From JAFHCF01 sp048497495 (GTDB taxonomy: Bacteria; Pseudomonadota; Alphaproteobacteria; Rhizobiales; Ancalomicrobiaceae), in the NCBI GenBank assembly GCA_048497495.1, contig JAFHCF010000167.1, forward strand, positions 1 to 9,758: a DNA stretch of 9,758 nucleotides, written 5' to 3'. Of the stretch, positions 1-6,650 are shown in pieces. The position numbers were made by a program, and so were the translations under genes. Every line of letters starts with the position of its first letter. Positions within the stretch are counted from its first letter, which is position 1. The notes beneath the pieces were generated by a model that saw only the letters and a program-made list of their open reading frames with translations, was not told where the DNA came from and ran no database searches.

Positions 1-1
1 C

Positions 2-802
2 GTCGATCTGCACGGCGGCGAACGGCTGGGCAAGCTCTTCGCGACGGATCCGAAGGCGGCGCGCGACGCGGTGATCCAGGCCTGGGCGGTACTCGGCCCG
101 GTGGTCGAGCCCCGCGCCCATCGCAAGGTGATGGCGGAGATTCTCAACGAGCCCCCGGTTTCGGACGCGACATGGGACGCGTTCCAGGCCCGCATCGTCA
201 CGATGGCGCGTCGCTCCATGCCGAAGACGACCTTCGTGATCTCGACCGGCGGCCCGCAGCGGGTCGAGCATCTCACCGCGGCCAAGCCGCTCGGCGACGC
301 CAACACCGTCTATGCCGTCCACTACTACGACCCGATGGTGTTCACCCATCAGGGCGCCGACTGGATGCGGCCCGATCCGATCGCCTGGCTCCACGGCATT
401 CCCTTCCCGATCGAGACGGCCGATCCGCGGCTGACGGCGCTGGTCGCGTCGCTGCGCGCCGGCGGTCTCGGCCGCGTCGCCGACTATGTGGCGAGCCTGC
501 GCGACCGCTCCTTCGGCGGCGCCGACATCACCCGCGACATGAACGCGCTCGGCGCCTGGAGCAAGACCTGGGGCCGGCCGGTGGTGATCGGCGAGTTCGG
601 CGTCTATCGCGCCGTCGCCAGCCCCGCCGATCGCCGTGCCTGGCTCGGCGCCGTCAGCCACGCGGCGAACGCGGTCTGCGTCGGCTGGACACATTGGGAC
701 TATCGCGACGGCTTCGGCCTCGTCGACACTGTGACGGAGCGGCCGGATGAGCCTACTCTGACGGCGCTCTTCGGCGTGAAGCCGGCGAGTTCGACACCAT
801 GA
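2..802 (+). CDS. GH5-type glycoside hydrolase (cellulase family), 5' end outside the window
   Basis: This is the C-terminal 266 residues of a glycoside hydrolase family 5 protein. GH5 enzymes are retaining glycosidases that cut beta-glycans on a (beta/alpha)8 barrel. The frame is open from base 2, so the start lies upstream; the GTG at 71 is internal. Visible landmarks, numbered from base 2, are DLHGG at 2-6 (a barrel strand), LNEPP at 49-52 with the likely acid/base E50, the aromatic strand VHYYD at 106-110, and VIGEFG at 195-200 with the likely nucleophile E198. GWTHWDY at 228-234 resembles the substrate-site tryptophan strand. All catalytic landmarks are intact, so it is probably active. 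The stop overlaps the next start (ATGA, 799-802). Together with the hydrolase and acyltransferase that follow, this suggests a glycan-trimming enzyme of an exopolysaccharide cluster rather than a plant-biomass cellulase. Substrate and signal peptide cannot be judged. Confidence 0.88.
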   Translation, partial: VDLHGGERLGKLFATDPKAARDAVIQAWAVLGPVVEPRAHRKVMAEILNEPPVSDATWDAFQARIVTMARRSMPKTTFVISTGGPQRVEHLTAAKPLGDANTVYAVHYYDPMVFTHQGADWMRPDPIAWLHGIPFPIETADPRLTALVASLRAGGLGRVADYVASLRDRSFGGADITRDMNALGAWSKTWGRPVVIGEFGVYRAVASPADRRAWLGAVSHAANAVCVGWTHWDYRDGFGLVDTVTERPDEPTLTALFGVKPASSTP

Positions 803-2634
803 TCACCACCCCGGCTCGGGAGACACTCGACGTGGCAGGAGGCAGGATGGAGCCGATCTCGCTCGATGGGATCGCCGGTTGGTTTCATCCGGCGGGCGGC
901 GGACGCGGCGTCGTCATCGTCGGCGCCCACGGCTATGAGGATCTGTGCTCGCGCGTCACGCTCGGGGCGCTCGCCGACCGGCTGGCGGCCGCCGGACTGC
1001 CGACCGTCAGGATCGACCCGCGCGGCACCGGCGACAGCATCGATCCGGCGCCGGACGCCGACCGCATCGCCCTGTGGACCGCCGACGTGGTGGAGACCGC
1101 GCGCTGGCTGCGGCGGGCGACCGGCGTCGGCGAGATCGTACTGGTGGGCCTGCGCATCGGCGCGCTGCTCGCCACCGAAGCCGCTCTCGAACTCGGCGAC
1201 GTCGATCGGTTGGTGCTGCTGGCGCCGCCGCCGAGCGGGCGCAGCCATCGCCGCGAACTCTCCATTCTCGCCCGACTGGTCGACGGCGGCGCGGCATCGA
1301 CCACCGCCGACGGCGGCATCGAGATCGCCGGGTTCGGTCTCGACGGCGCCACCCTGACGCGACTGGCCGAAATCGATCTCGAGGCCCTGCCGCGCCGTCC
1401 GGCGCGCGCCATCACCATGGTCGGCGATGTCGCCTCGCCCGCCTTCCGCCGGCTCGCCGAGCGGCTCGGTGAAGGCGGGGCGCCGGTCGAGACCCTCGCC
1501 TTCGACGGCTACGCCCGCATGATGTGCGATCCGACCGCGTCCGAACCGGCGTTGGAGACGGTCGCGCGCGTGGCGGCGCATCTGGCGATCGACCTGCCGA
1601 CCGCCGCCGCCGCGCCGACCGTCGCCCACGGCGTCGCCATCGCCGGCGACGGTTGGGGCGAGGACCGTCTCGTCTTCGGCCCCGGGCTCGCCGGGGTGCT
1701 GTGCCGACCCGACGGCCCGATCGATCCGAGCCGTTCGGCGATCTGGCTCAATTCCGGGCGCAATCACCACATCGGCTGGGCCCGCCAGAGCGTCGACCTG
1801 TCGCGGCGGTTGGCCAGGGCCGGGGTCGCGGTGCTGCGCATGGATCTCGCCGGCATCGGCGACAGCCCGGCGCGGCCGGGCCACCCCTCGACCGCGCTCT
1901 ATCACGACGACGGCAAGGCCGACGTGGTGGCGGCGATCGACGAATTGGCGCGGCGCGGCTGGCATCGCCCGACGGTGATCGGCGCCTGCTCGGGTGCCTA
2001 TCAGGCGTTCCACACCGCCGTCGAGGACAGCCGTATCGCCGGCCTGGTCCTGATCAACCAGCTGTGTTTCGTCTGGGACGCCAGCTATGCCGTCCACCTC
2101 TCGGCCTGGATGATGGCGCGGCCGCACCAGTTCGAGGCGGAGGCGCGGCGCGCCGAGGCGGACGACGGCGCCGATACCGCGCCGAGCCTGCTGGGCCGTC
2201 TCTACAAGGCGGCGCGACGCGCCGTGCGGGTCGGGCTGCATCTCCTGCGCAAACTCAAGAACAGCGGCTCGATCTTCCGTCCGGGCGCGATCGAGCGGAA
2301 ATTCCGGGCCTTCTCGGCGCGCGGCATGAACGTTTCGATCGTCCTGTCGGAGGGCGACAAGGCGGTCGAGGAACTGGAGCTCCACACCGGGCCGGGGGCC
2401 GCCCGCATCGCCGGGCTGCCGGGCCTCGAGATCTTTCGCATCGCCGACGCCGACCATTCGCTGACGCCGGTGGCGGCACGCATCGCCCTCGGGGATCATC
2501 TCGTCGCCCGGCTCACCGCGATGGGCGAGGTCGCGCCGAGCCGACCGCGCGGCGGTGCCCCGGAGCGCGTCGTGTCGCGCCCCCTCCCCTACACGCTGAA
2601 CCGTTCGGGCCGGACGCAGGAGATGGCATCTTGA
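799..2634 (+). CDS. Tandem alpha/beta-hydrolase-fold protein, polysaccharide-cluster type
   Basis: This 611-residue protein carries two alpha/beta-hydrolase domains. Domain 1 (about 35-265) has the oxyanion-loop region VGAHGYEDL at 41-49 and a DPRGTGDS turn at 73-80. Its nucleophile elbow reads GLRIG at 117-121, so Arg119 stands where Ser or Cys is expected, and no DH-type histidine motif is evident near its end. Domain 2 (about 290-575) has LNSGRNHHIG at 317-326, DLAGIGDS at 349-356, the elbow GACSG at 395-399 with Cys397 as nucleophile, a candidate acid Asp520, and His553 in DADHS. It should therefore be a Cys-type hydrolase or acyltransferase with a pseudo-enzyme N-terminal half. As I recall it, the N-terminal elbow resembles exosortase-associated hydrolases; I could not check this. 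The protein has no clear signal peptide, so it is probably cytoplasmic. The ATG overlaps the GH5 stop by 4 bases. The substrate is unknown; a lipid-linked or acylated glycan intermediate is inferred from context only. Confidence 0.85.
   Translation: MITTPARETLDVAGGRMEPISLDGIAGWFHPAGGGRGVVIVGAHGYEDLCSRVTLGALADRLAAAGLPTVRIDPRGTGDSIDPAPDADRIALWTADVVETARWLRRATGVGEIVLVGLRIGALLATEAALELGDVDRLVLLAPPPSGRSHRRELSILARLVDGGAASTTADGGIEIAGFGLDGATLTRLAEIDLEALPRRPARAITMVGDVASPAFRRLAERLGEGGAPVETLAFDGYARMMCDPTASEPALETVARVAAHLAIDLPTAAAAPTVAHGVAIAGDGWGEDRLVFGPGLAGVLCRPDGPIDPSRSAIWLNSGRNHHIGWARQSVDLSRRLARAGVAVLRMDLAGIGDSPARPGHPSTALYHDDGKADVVAAIDELARRGWHRPTVIGACSGAYQAFHTAVEDSRIAGLVLINQLCFVWDASYAVHLSAWMMARPHQFEAEARRAEADDGADTAPSLLGRLYKAARRAVRVGLHLLRKLKNSGSIFRPGAIERKFRAFSARGMNVSIVLSEGDKAVEELELHTGPGAARIAGLPGLEIFRIADADHSLTPVAARIALGDHLVARLTAMGEVAPSRPRGGAPERVVSRPLPYTLNRSGRTQEMAS
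2618..2633 (+). promoter_or_regulatory. Ribosome binding site and TTG start of the GNAT gene
   Basis: AGGAG at 2618-2622 lies 8 bases before TTG 2631-2633. The hydrolase stop TGA (2632-2634) shares three bases with this codon plus one more (TTGA). No ATG or GTG in this frame fits the Shine-Dalgarno sequence as well; the next ATG is at 2667. This favours the TTG start and translational coupling. Confidence 0.65.
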
Positions 2635-3833
2635 CCCTGCTCGGCGCCGACCAGTTTCATCGGGCGATGGAGGGCGTCGTCGCGCCCGCCGGTCCGCTGG
2701 GGCGGGCCGCCAAGGCCGGCCGCAGCCAGGTCCGCCCGCTCGAGCGGCGCGACCTCGAGGAGGTGGCGGACGTCTTCCTGCGCGTCTTCCGCGGCATCGA
2801 CGACCCGGCGCGTCGGCGCGGCGCCCATCCCGGCCTGATCGCCTATCTCGACCAGCTCTATCTCGGCTGCCCGTGGTTGGAGCCGGAACTCGGTTCGCTG
2901 GTCTACCGCGACGCCGACGGCGATCTCGCCGGTTTCCTCGGCAGCGTGCAGATGCACATGATGTTCGAGGAGCGGCGGCTGACGGCGAGCGCCATGGGGA
3001 CCTACATGGTGGCCCATCCGCGCCACGACAGCCGCGCCGCCCTGACCTTGCTGCGCCATCACCTGGCCAGCGATCTCGACATCCATTTCACCGACACCGC
3101 CAACCGGACCTCGCTCGAGTTCCGCAAGCCGCTGCATTTCGTCCTTCTGGCCCAGCACAGCCTCGAGTGGGTCTATCCCCTGCGGCCGGCGAGCCTGGTT
3201 CTGGCGCGCGCCGAAAGGCGGTGGCCGCGACTGCCCCTCGGGCTGATCGGCCCCGTGGCGCGGCGGGTCGACGCATCGATCCGGCGCCTGCTCCAGGGCG
3301 AGGAGCGCCCGCGCCGCGACGACGCCCCGCGTGTCGTCGACATGACCCGCGAGGCCTTCCTCGCCGCCGCTCCGACCCTGGTCGACGACCGCCGGCTGAA
3401 GCCCGACTGGCGGGGCGAGGAACTCGGCTGGCTGCTCGATCAGGCGAGCCTGCGGACCGGCAACGGGCCGTTGCGGATCCGCGCCGCGCTCGACGCCGAC
3501 GGCGAGAGAGCGGGCTTCTGGCTGATCTGGGCGGAAGCCGGCGGGATCGCCGCGGTGCTCCAGGTCTTCGCCCGACCGGACCGCCAGCGTCGGGTGATCG
3601 AGGCGATGATCCGCGACGCCGAGGAGATCGGCTGCGTCGCGGTGCGCGGCACCACCGAGCCGCGCTCGATGGAGGCGCTCTACGCCATCCCCGGCCTGCT
3701 CTTCCACCACAAGGGCGCGACCAACCTGCGGGCGCGCGATCCGGAGGTCATGGCGGCGGTCGCCGCCGGCGAGGTGACGATCGGCGGGCTCACCGGCGAG
3801 AGCTGGACCCGCCTCGTCTCCGATCGCTTCTGA
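2631..3833 (+). CDS. Tandem GNAT-like acyltransferase, probable TTG start
   Basis: GNAT proteins move an acyl group from acyl-CoA to an amine or hydroxyl. I place the start at TTG 2631, giving 400 residues, because AGGAG lies 8 bases upstream (2618-2622) and the TTG forms a TTGA overlap with the previous stop, copying the ATGA overlap one gene earlier. ATG 2667 (388 residues) is the alternative. The first GNAT domain covers about 33-190: VRPLERRDLEEVADVF at 34-49, the beta strand DLAGFLGSVQMH at 98-109, and GTYMVAHPRHDSRAALTLLRH around 123-143 as the acyl-CoA-binding motif A. A second, more divergent GNAT-like half covers about 235-365, with GERAGFWLIW at 291-300 and VLQVFARPDRQRRVIEAM at 309-326. 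The protein is about twice the length of one GNAT domain. Likely role: acylating an exopolysaccharide building block or carrier. The substrate is unknown. Confidence 0.8.
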   Translation: MTLLGADQFHRAMEGVVAPAGPLGRAAKAGRSQVRPLERRDLEEVADVFLRVFRGIDDPARRRGAHPGLIAYLDQLYLGCPWLEPELGSLVYRDADGDLAGFLGSVQMHMMFEERRLTASAMGTYMVAHPRHDSRAALTLLRHHLASDLDIHFTDTANRTSLEFRKPLHFVLLAQHSLEWVYPLRPASLVLARAERRWPRLPLGLIGPVARRVDASIRRLLQGEERPRRDDAPRVVDMTREAFLAAAPTLVDDRRLKPDWRGEELGWLLDQASLRTGNGPLRIRAALDADGERAGFWLIWAEAGGIAAVLQVFARPDRQRRVIEAMIRDAEEIGCVAVRGTTEPRSMEALYAIPGLLFHHKGATNLRARDPEVMAAVAAGEVTIGGLTGESWTRLVSDRF

Positions 3834-3835
3834 TC

Positions 3836-3864
3836 CGCCCGGACGACCGACGGTCCACCGGGCG
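3836..3864. terminator. Hairpin between convergent genes, probable bidirectional terminator
   Basis: Arms CGCCCGG (3836-3842) and CCGGGCG (3858-3864) pair perfectly over 7 bp. After a 2x2 internal mismatch the inner arms GACC (3845-3848) and GGTC (3852-3855) add 4 bp around a 3-base loop. The hairpin starts 2 bases after the GNAT stop and ends 7 bases before the end of the convergent flavin-reductase gene, so it could serve both. Neither side has a U-tract, so termination may be weak or Rho-assisted. Confidence 0.45.
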
Positions 3865-3871
3865 CCGCCGA

Positions 3872-4522
3872 TCAGGTGCCGTTGCCGCCGCCCTTGGGGC
3901 GGGCCATGCGCAACAGGTTCTCGACATGGAGAAAGTCCGAATAGCCGCAGCGCGCCAACGTGCCGGCCCGGACCATGTCGAAGCGGCCGTCGACGAGACA
4001 GTCGTCGCGGATGTGGACGCCGACCACCTGCCCCATCACCATGTGATTGCCGGTGGCGTCGCCGGCCAGGGTCTTCGGGTTGAGGATCTGCAGCACCCGG
4101 CATTCGAGCGAGGCGGCGGCCTCCGCCACCCGAGGGGCGGCGACGAGGCGCGAGGGCGCCGGCGTCACCCCGACCCGGTCGAACTCGCTGTCGCCACGGG
4201 CGAAGGGCGCCGAACTCTCGTTCATCGCCTCGCGCAGGTCGAAACTCGCCAGATTGACGACGAATTCGCCGGTCTCGGCGCAGGCCGCGACGGTGTCCTT
4301 CCAGCCCTCGGAGGAGAACATCACCATCGGCGGGTCGCCGCAGACGGCGTTGAAGTAGCTGTAGGGCGCGAGATTGAGGGCTCCCGAAGCGGAGACCGTC
4401 GAGACCCAGGCGATCGGGCGCGGCGCGACGATCGCCTTGAAGGGATCGACGACGAGCTCGGCGGGGCGCTCGTGGGCGGCGTAGAACACCTCAGGCGCCC
4501 CATTCGGTGACGATGTCGTCAT
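3872..4522 (-). CDS. Flavin-reductase-like FMN-binding protein (DIM6/NTAB family)
   Basis: The 216-residue protein has the split-barrel flavin reductase domain. This family binds FMN and typically reduces flavin with NAD(P)H, or serves as the reductase half of two-component oxygenases. Visible signatures are VDPFKAIVAPRPIAWVST at 25-42, the flavin-contact strand GALNLAPYSYFN at 47-58, DPPMVMFS at 63-70, KDT at 75-77, EFVVNL at 86-91 and GNHMVMGQVVGVHI at 158-171. Length is normal for the family. It is the second gene of an operon behind the nitroreductase. With ATG 4522 as start the two overlap by 32 bases; GTG 4490, just past the nitroreductase stop, would give a 205-residue protein starting VFYAAHE and still hold the whole domain. 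No strong Shine-Dalgarno precedes either. The pairing suggests flavin-dependent redox chemistry on small aromatic or quinone-like compounds, but no substrate can be named. Confidence 0.9.
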   Translation of the reverse strand: MTTSSPNGAPEVFYAAHERPAELVVDPFKAIVAPRPIAWVSTVSASGALNLAPYSYFNAVCGDPPMVMFSSEGWKDTVAACAETGEFVVNLASFDLREAMNESSAPFARGDSEFDRVGVTPAPSRLVAAPRVAEAAASLECRVLQILNPKTLAGDATGNHMVMGQVVGVHIRDDCLVDGRFDMVRAGTLARCGYSDFLHVENLLRMARPKGGGNGT

Positions 4523-5060
4523 AGGCCGGGCGCGGGCGATCGACCGGCGGCACCGTCGGCGTGCCGATGGCGAGGAGGCCGGCGAAGCGCTCGCCCTCGC
4601 CGGCGCCGAGGATGGCCGCGGCCTCCGGATCGTAGCAGCACCAACCGGTCAGCCACTGGCCGGCATAGCCCAGCGCATGGACGGCGAGCAGCAGATTCAT
4701 GCAGGCGGCGCCGGCGGAGAGCTCCTGCTCCCACGCGGGCACCTTGAAATGCTCCCGGGTGCGTGAGATCACGCCGATGGTGAGCGGCACGCGCTGAAAG
4801 CGGGTGGTCTCGAGGCGCGCCTTCTCCTCCGGCATGTCGGGGAAGCGGGCGGCGAAGAGCGGCGCCAGCCGCGCGTCGAGGGCGGCGCGGGCGGCGCCGC
4901 GATAGAGCACGAAACGCCAGGGCGTCAGCTTGCCGTGGTCGGGCACGCGGGCGGCGACGCCGACGAGGCGGCGGATCTCCGCCTCGCTCGGGCCGGGCTC
5001 GGCGAGCTGGACATTGGCGATGGTGCGGCGGGTCTCGAGCAGTTCGAGCGCGTCGGTCAT
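4491..5060 (-). CDS. Nitroreductase family protein, compact YdjA-like type
   Basis: The 189-residue protein belongs to the FMN-dependent nitroreductase family, homodimers that reduce nitro groups, quinones or similar electrophiles with NAD(P)H. Its length fits the compact YdjA-like branch. Motifs: the FMN-phosphate strand ETRRTIAN at 9-16 (RRT in place of the usual RRS), VPDHGKLTPWRF at 39-50, AWEQELSAGAACMNLLLAVHALGYAGQWLTGW at about 109-140 covering the dimer-interface helix and glycine-rich FMN loop, and LLAIGTP at 162-168. No signal peptide, so cytoplasmic. ATG 5060 is preceded by GAGG about 5-6 bases upstream. It leads the two-gene minus-strand operon with the flavin-reductase-like gene and diverges from the secreted repeat protein across 196 bp. 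The natural substrate cannot be inferred. Confidence 0.93.
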   Translation of the reverse strand: MTDALELLETRRTIANVQLAEPGPSEAEIRRLVGVAARVPDHGKLTPWRFVLYRGAARAALDARLAPLFAARFPDMPEEKARLETTRFQRVPLTIGVISRTREHFKVPAWEQELSAGAACMNLLLAVHALGYAGQWLTGWCCYDPEAAAILGAGEGERFAGLLAIGTPTVPPVDRPRPAYDDIVTEWGA

Positions 5061-5256
5061 GGGATCCTCGGGGCCTCTGGACGGGTGGCGAGAGGGAAGC
5101 CGGTCCGGCGGCGCCTGTCAACGCGGGGGGCCGCGGACCTGTTCGGCGGGGCCGAGATCGACCGCAAGACTTGAAATCGCCACCCTTCTCGGGTTCCAGT
5201 CGGATGTGGTCGAGTCGTCCCGGGGCCACCCCGCGTCGGACCACCCGAGAGGATCC
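5061..5256. promoter_or_regulatory. Divergent intergenic region between the nitroreductase and repeat-protein operons
   Basis: These 196 bp separate two divergent start codons and must hold the promoters for both directions. CTTGAAA at 5170-5176 resembles an alphaproteobacterial -35 element for the + strand, but no good -10 element follows at 17-18 bp. GAGAGGA at 5247-5253 is the ribosome site of the + strand gene. I find no strong operator palindrome, terminator or small ORF here. Confidence 0.4.
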
Positions 5257-6345
5257 ATGAACTTCGCCCCGACGCCCCATCGCTCCACCCGCCGCAAGAC
5301 GACCTCCGCCCGCCGAACGGCGTGGCGCATCGCCGTCGCGATGGCGATCGTGATCGCGCCGCCGGCGGCGAGCGCGGCGCGGGCGCAGGCCACCGGCGCG
5401 CCCTTGTCGATCGCCCCGCCGAGCGGACCGGCTCCGGCGAGCGCGCCGCTTCCCTACGCGCCCAATCCGCCACCGGTCGTGCCGCCTCTCGCCGCCCCCT
5501 CGGGCGGGCCGGCGCCGGCCGGCACCGGCGGGCTGGCGGGCGAGCCGGTGCGCAACCTCAAACCCACCCTGAGACTGGCGGCGCTGGTCACCGAGGACAG
5601 CCAGCCCATCCGCGCCGGTCTGGTGTGGCGGATCTTCAAGGAGACCGACAAGGCCGACGTCGACGAGCGGATGCAGCCGATCGCCACGGCGTCGGGAGGC
5701 GATGCCGAATTCCGTCTGCCGCCCGGGTCCTATCTGGTCCACGCCGCCTATGGCCGGGCCGGCGCCACCACCCGCGTCACGGTGGAGGCGGACAAGCTGC
5801 GCAAGGAGACGGTGATTCTCAACGCCGGCGGCCTGCGGCTGACGGCGCTCGGCGTCGGCGACCAACCCCTGCCGGTCGACAAGATCTCCTTCGACGTCTT
5901 TTCCCGCGACGTCGATCAGCGCGGCGAGCGCCAGGCGCTGGTGCTCGGCGCCAAGCCCGGCGCGATCATCCGCCTCAACGCCGACACCTACCGGGTGGTC
6001 GGCCACTACGGCGACCTCAACGCGGTGGTCAAGGCCGAGATCCACGTCAATCCCGGCAAGCTCACCGAGGCGACGGTCTATCACAAAGGGGCGCAGCTGA
6101 CGCTGAAGCTGGTCAACGAGCCGGGCGGCGAGGCCTTGACCAACACCAATTGGATGGTGCTGACGCCGTCGGGCGACATGGTGACGGAAAGCGTCGGCGC
6201 CTTCCCCACGATCGTGCTGGGAGAGGGCGAATATTCGCTCGTGGCCAAGAACCAGGACCGCATCTTCACCCGCAACTTCACCGTTCAGGCGGGCTTCGAT
6301 CGCGAGATCGAAGTGGTGGCGGAAGATCTGCCCGCCCGCCCGTGA
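5257..6345 (+). CDS. Secreted protein of unknown function with three beta-rich repeats
   Basis: I start at ATG 5257 (362 residues), behind GAGAGGA, because it opens a classic signal peptide: a basic N-region with several Arg (10-24), a hydrophobic core (25-36) and cleavage after ASA (40) or ARA (43). A Pro/Ala-rich, low-complexity linker (about 46-95) follows. The rest is three related units of about 80-90 residues: 101-192, 193-280 and 281-362. Each opens with a hydrophobic strand (LRLAAL, LRLTAL, LTLKLV), has a WRIF / FDVF / WMVL strand, a turn ending in GSYLV / DTYRVV / GEYSLV, and closes with an alternating strand (RVTVEA, EIHVNP, FTVQAG). This suggests tandem Ig-like or transthyretin-like domains in the periplasm or on the surface. 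It is probably the first gene of an operon with the small membrane protein 20 bases downstream. The function is unknown; a binding or scaffold role is a guess. Confidence 0.8.
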   Translation: MNFAPTPHRSTRRKTTSARRTAWRIAVAMAIVIAPPAASAARAQATGAPLSIAPPSGPAPASAPLPYAPNPPPVVPPLAAPSGGPAPAGTGGLAGEPVRNLKPTLRLAALVTEDSQPIRAGLVWRIFKETDKADVDERMQPIATASGGDAEFRLPPGSYLVHAAYGRAGATTRVTVEADKLRKETVILNAGGLRLTALGVGDQPLPVDKISFDVFSRDVDQRGERQALVLGAKPGAIIRLNADTYRVVGHYGDLNAVVKAEIHVNPGKLTEATVYHKGAQLTLKLVNEPGGEALTNTNWMVLTPSGDMVTESVGAFPTIVLGEGEYSLVAKNQDRIFTRNFTVQAGFDREIEVVAEDLPARP

Positions 6346-6365
6346 CGACCACGCCGGAGGAGACG

Positions 6366-6650
6366 ATGACCGATCCCCGCCCCCTCGATCCACCCGAACA
6401 GTCGGTCTTCGCCCGGAGTTGGCGCTGGATTCTGCCGCTGGCGATCGCCACCATGGCCGTCGCGCTGGCGACCGCCGTCTTCGACACCGGCGCCACTTCG
6501 GCGTGGATCTTCGCCGGCGGCGCGGCGATCGGCATCGTCGGGCTCGCCAGCCTGGTGACCCGTCTCGTCGGGCTCGGCCGACGCCGGATGCGGGCGCTAG
6601 AGAAGCGCCTCGAGGATGAATTCGAAGACCACGGAGGGGGACGGCGATGA
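6366..6650 (+). CDS. Small two-helix inner-membrane protein, function unknown
   Basis: This 94-residue protein has a strong ribosome site (GGAGGAG at 6356-6362) before ATG 6366. The N-terminus (1-20) is polar with an SWR at the membrane edge. Two hydrophobic helices follow at about 21-39 (WILPLAIATMAVALATAVF) and 46-68. A positive cluster GRRRMRALEKR at 71-81 and an acidic patch EDEFED at 83-88 make up a short tail that probably faces the cytoplasm. The positive charges on both ends point to an N-in, C-in hairpin. It starts 20 bases after the secreted repeat protein and its stop overlaps the CoA-binding gene (ATGA, 6647-6650), so all three are probably co-transcribed. I do not recognise the family. 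The good ribosome site, the overlap and the clean membrane pattern argue that it is a real gene. Confidence 0.78.
   Translation: MTDPRPLDPPEQSVFARSWRWILPLAIATMAVALATAVFDTGATSAWIFAGGAAIGIVGLASLVTRLVGLGRRRMRALEKRLEDEFEDHGGGRR

Noticed and set aside
700..2499. Open frame of 599 codons on the minus strand opposite the tandem hydrolase gene
   Set aside because: It is rich in Arg, Gly, Asp and His with no recognisable motif, and mirrors the codon bias of the real gene on the other strand. Long antisense frames are common in DNA of this base composition.
1524..2630. Upstream extension of the GNAT frame through the hydrolase gene (would make a 769-residue protein)
   Set aside because: The extension is low-complexity Arg/Gly-rich sequence inside the hydrolase gene, and GNAT similarity begins only after TTG 2631, which has its own ribosome site.
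5170..5199. Sigma-70-type promoter with CTTGAAA as the -35 element
   Set aside because: At 17-18 bp downstream the sequence is TTCCAG/TCCAGT, a poor -10 element, so I did not list it as a promoter on its own.
4930..5256. N-terminal extension of the secreted repeat protein to 4930
   Set aside because: The extension overlaps the nitroreductase on the other strand, and would bury the clear signal peptide that starts at 5257 behind a ribosome site.
4519..6393. Open frame of 624 codons on the minus strand across the nitroreductase and the repeat-protein gene
   Set aside because: It covers two genes supported by motifs in other frames, and its translation is Arg/Gly/Asp-rich without domain features.
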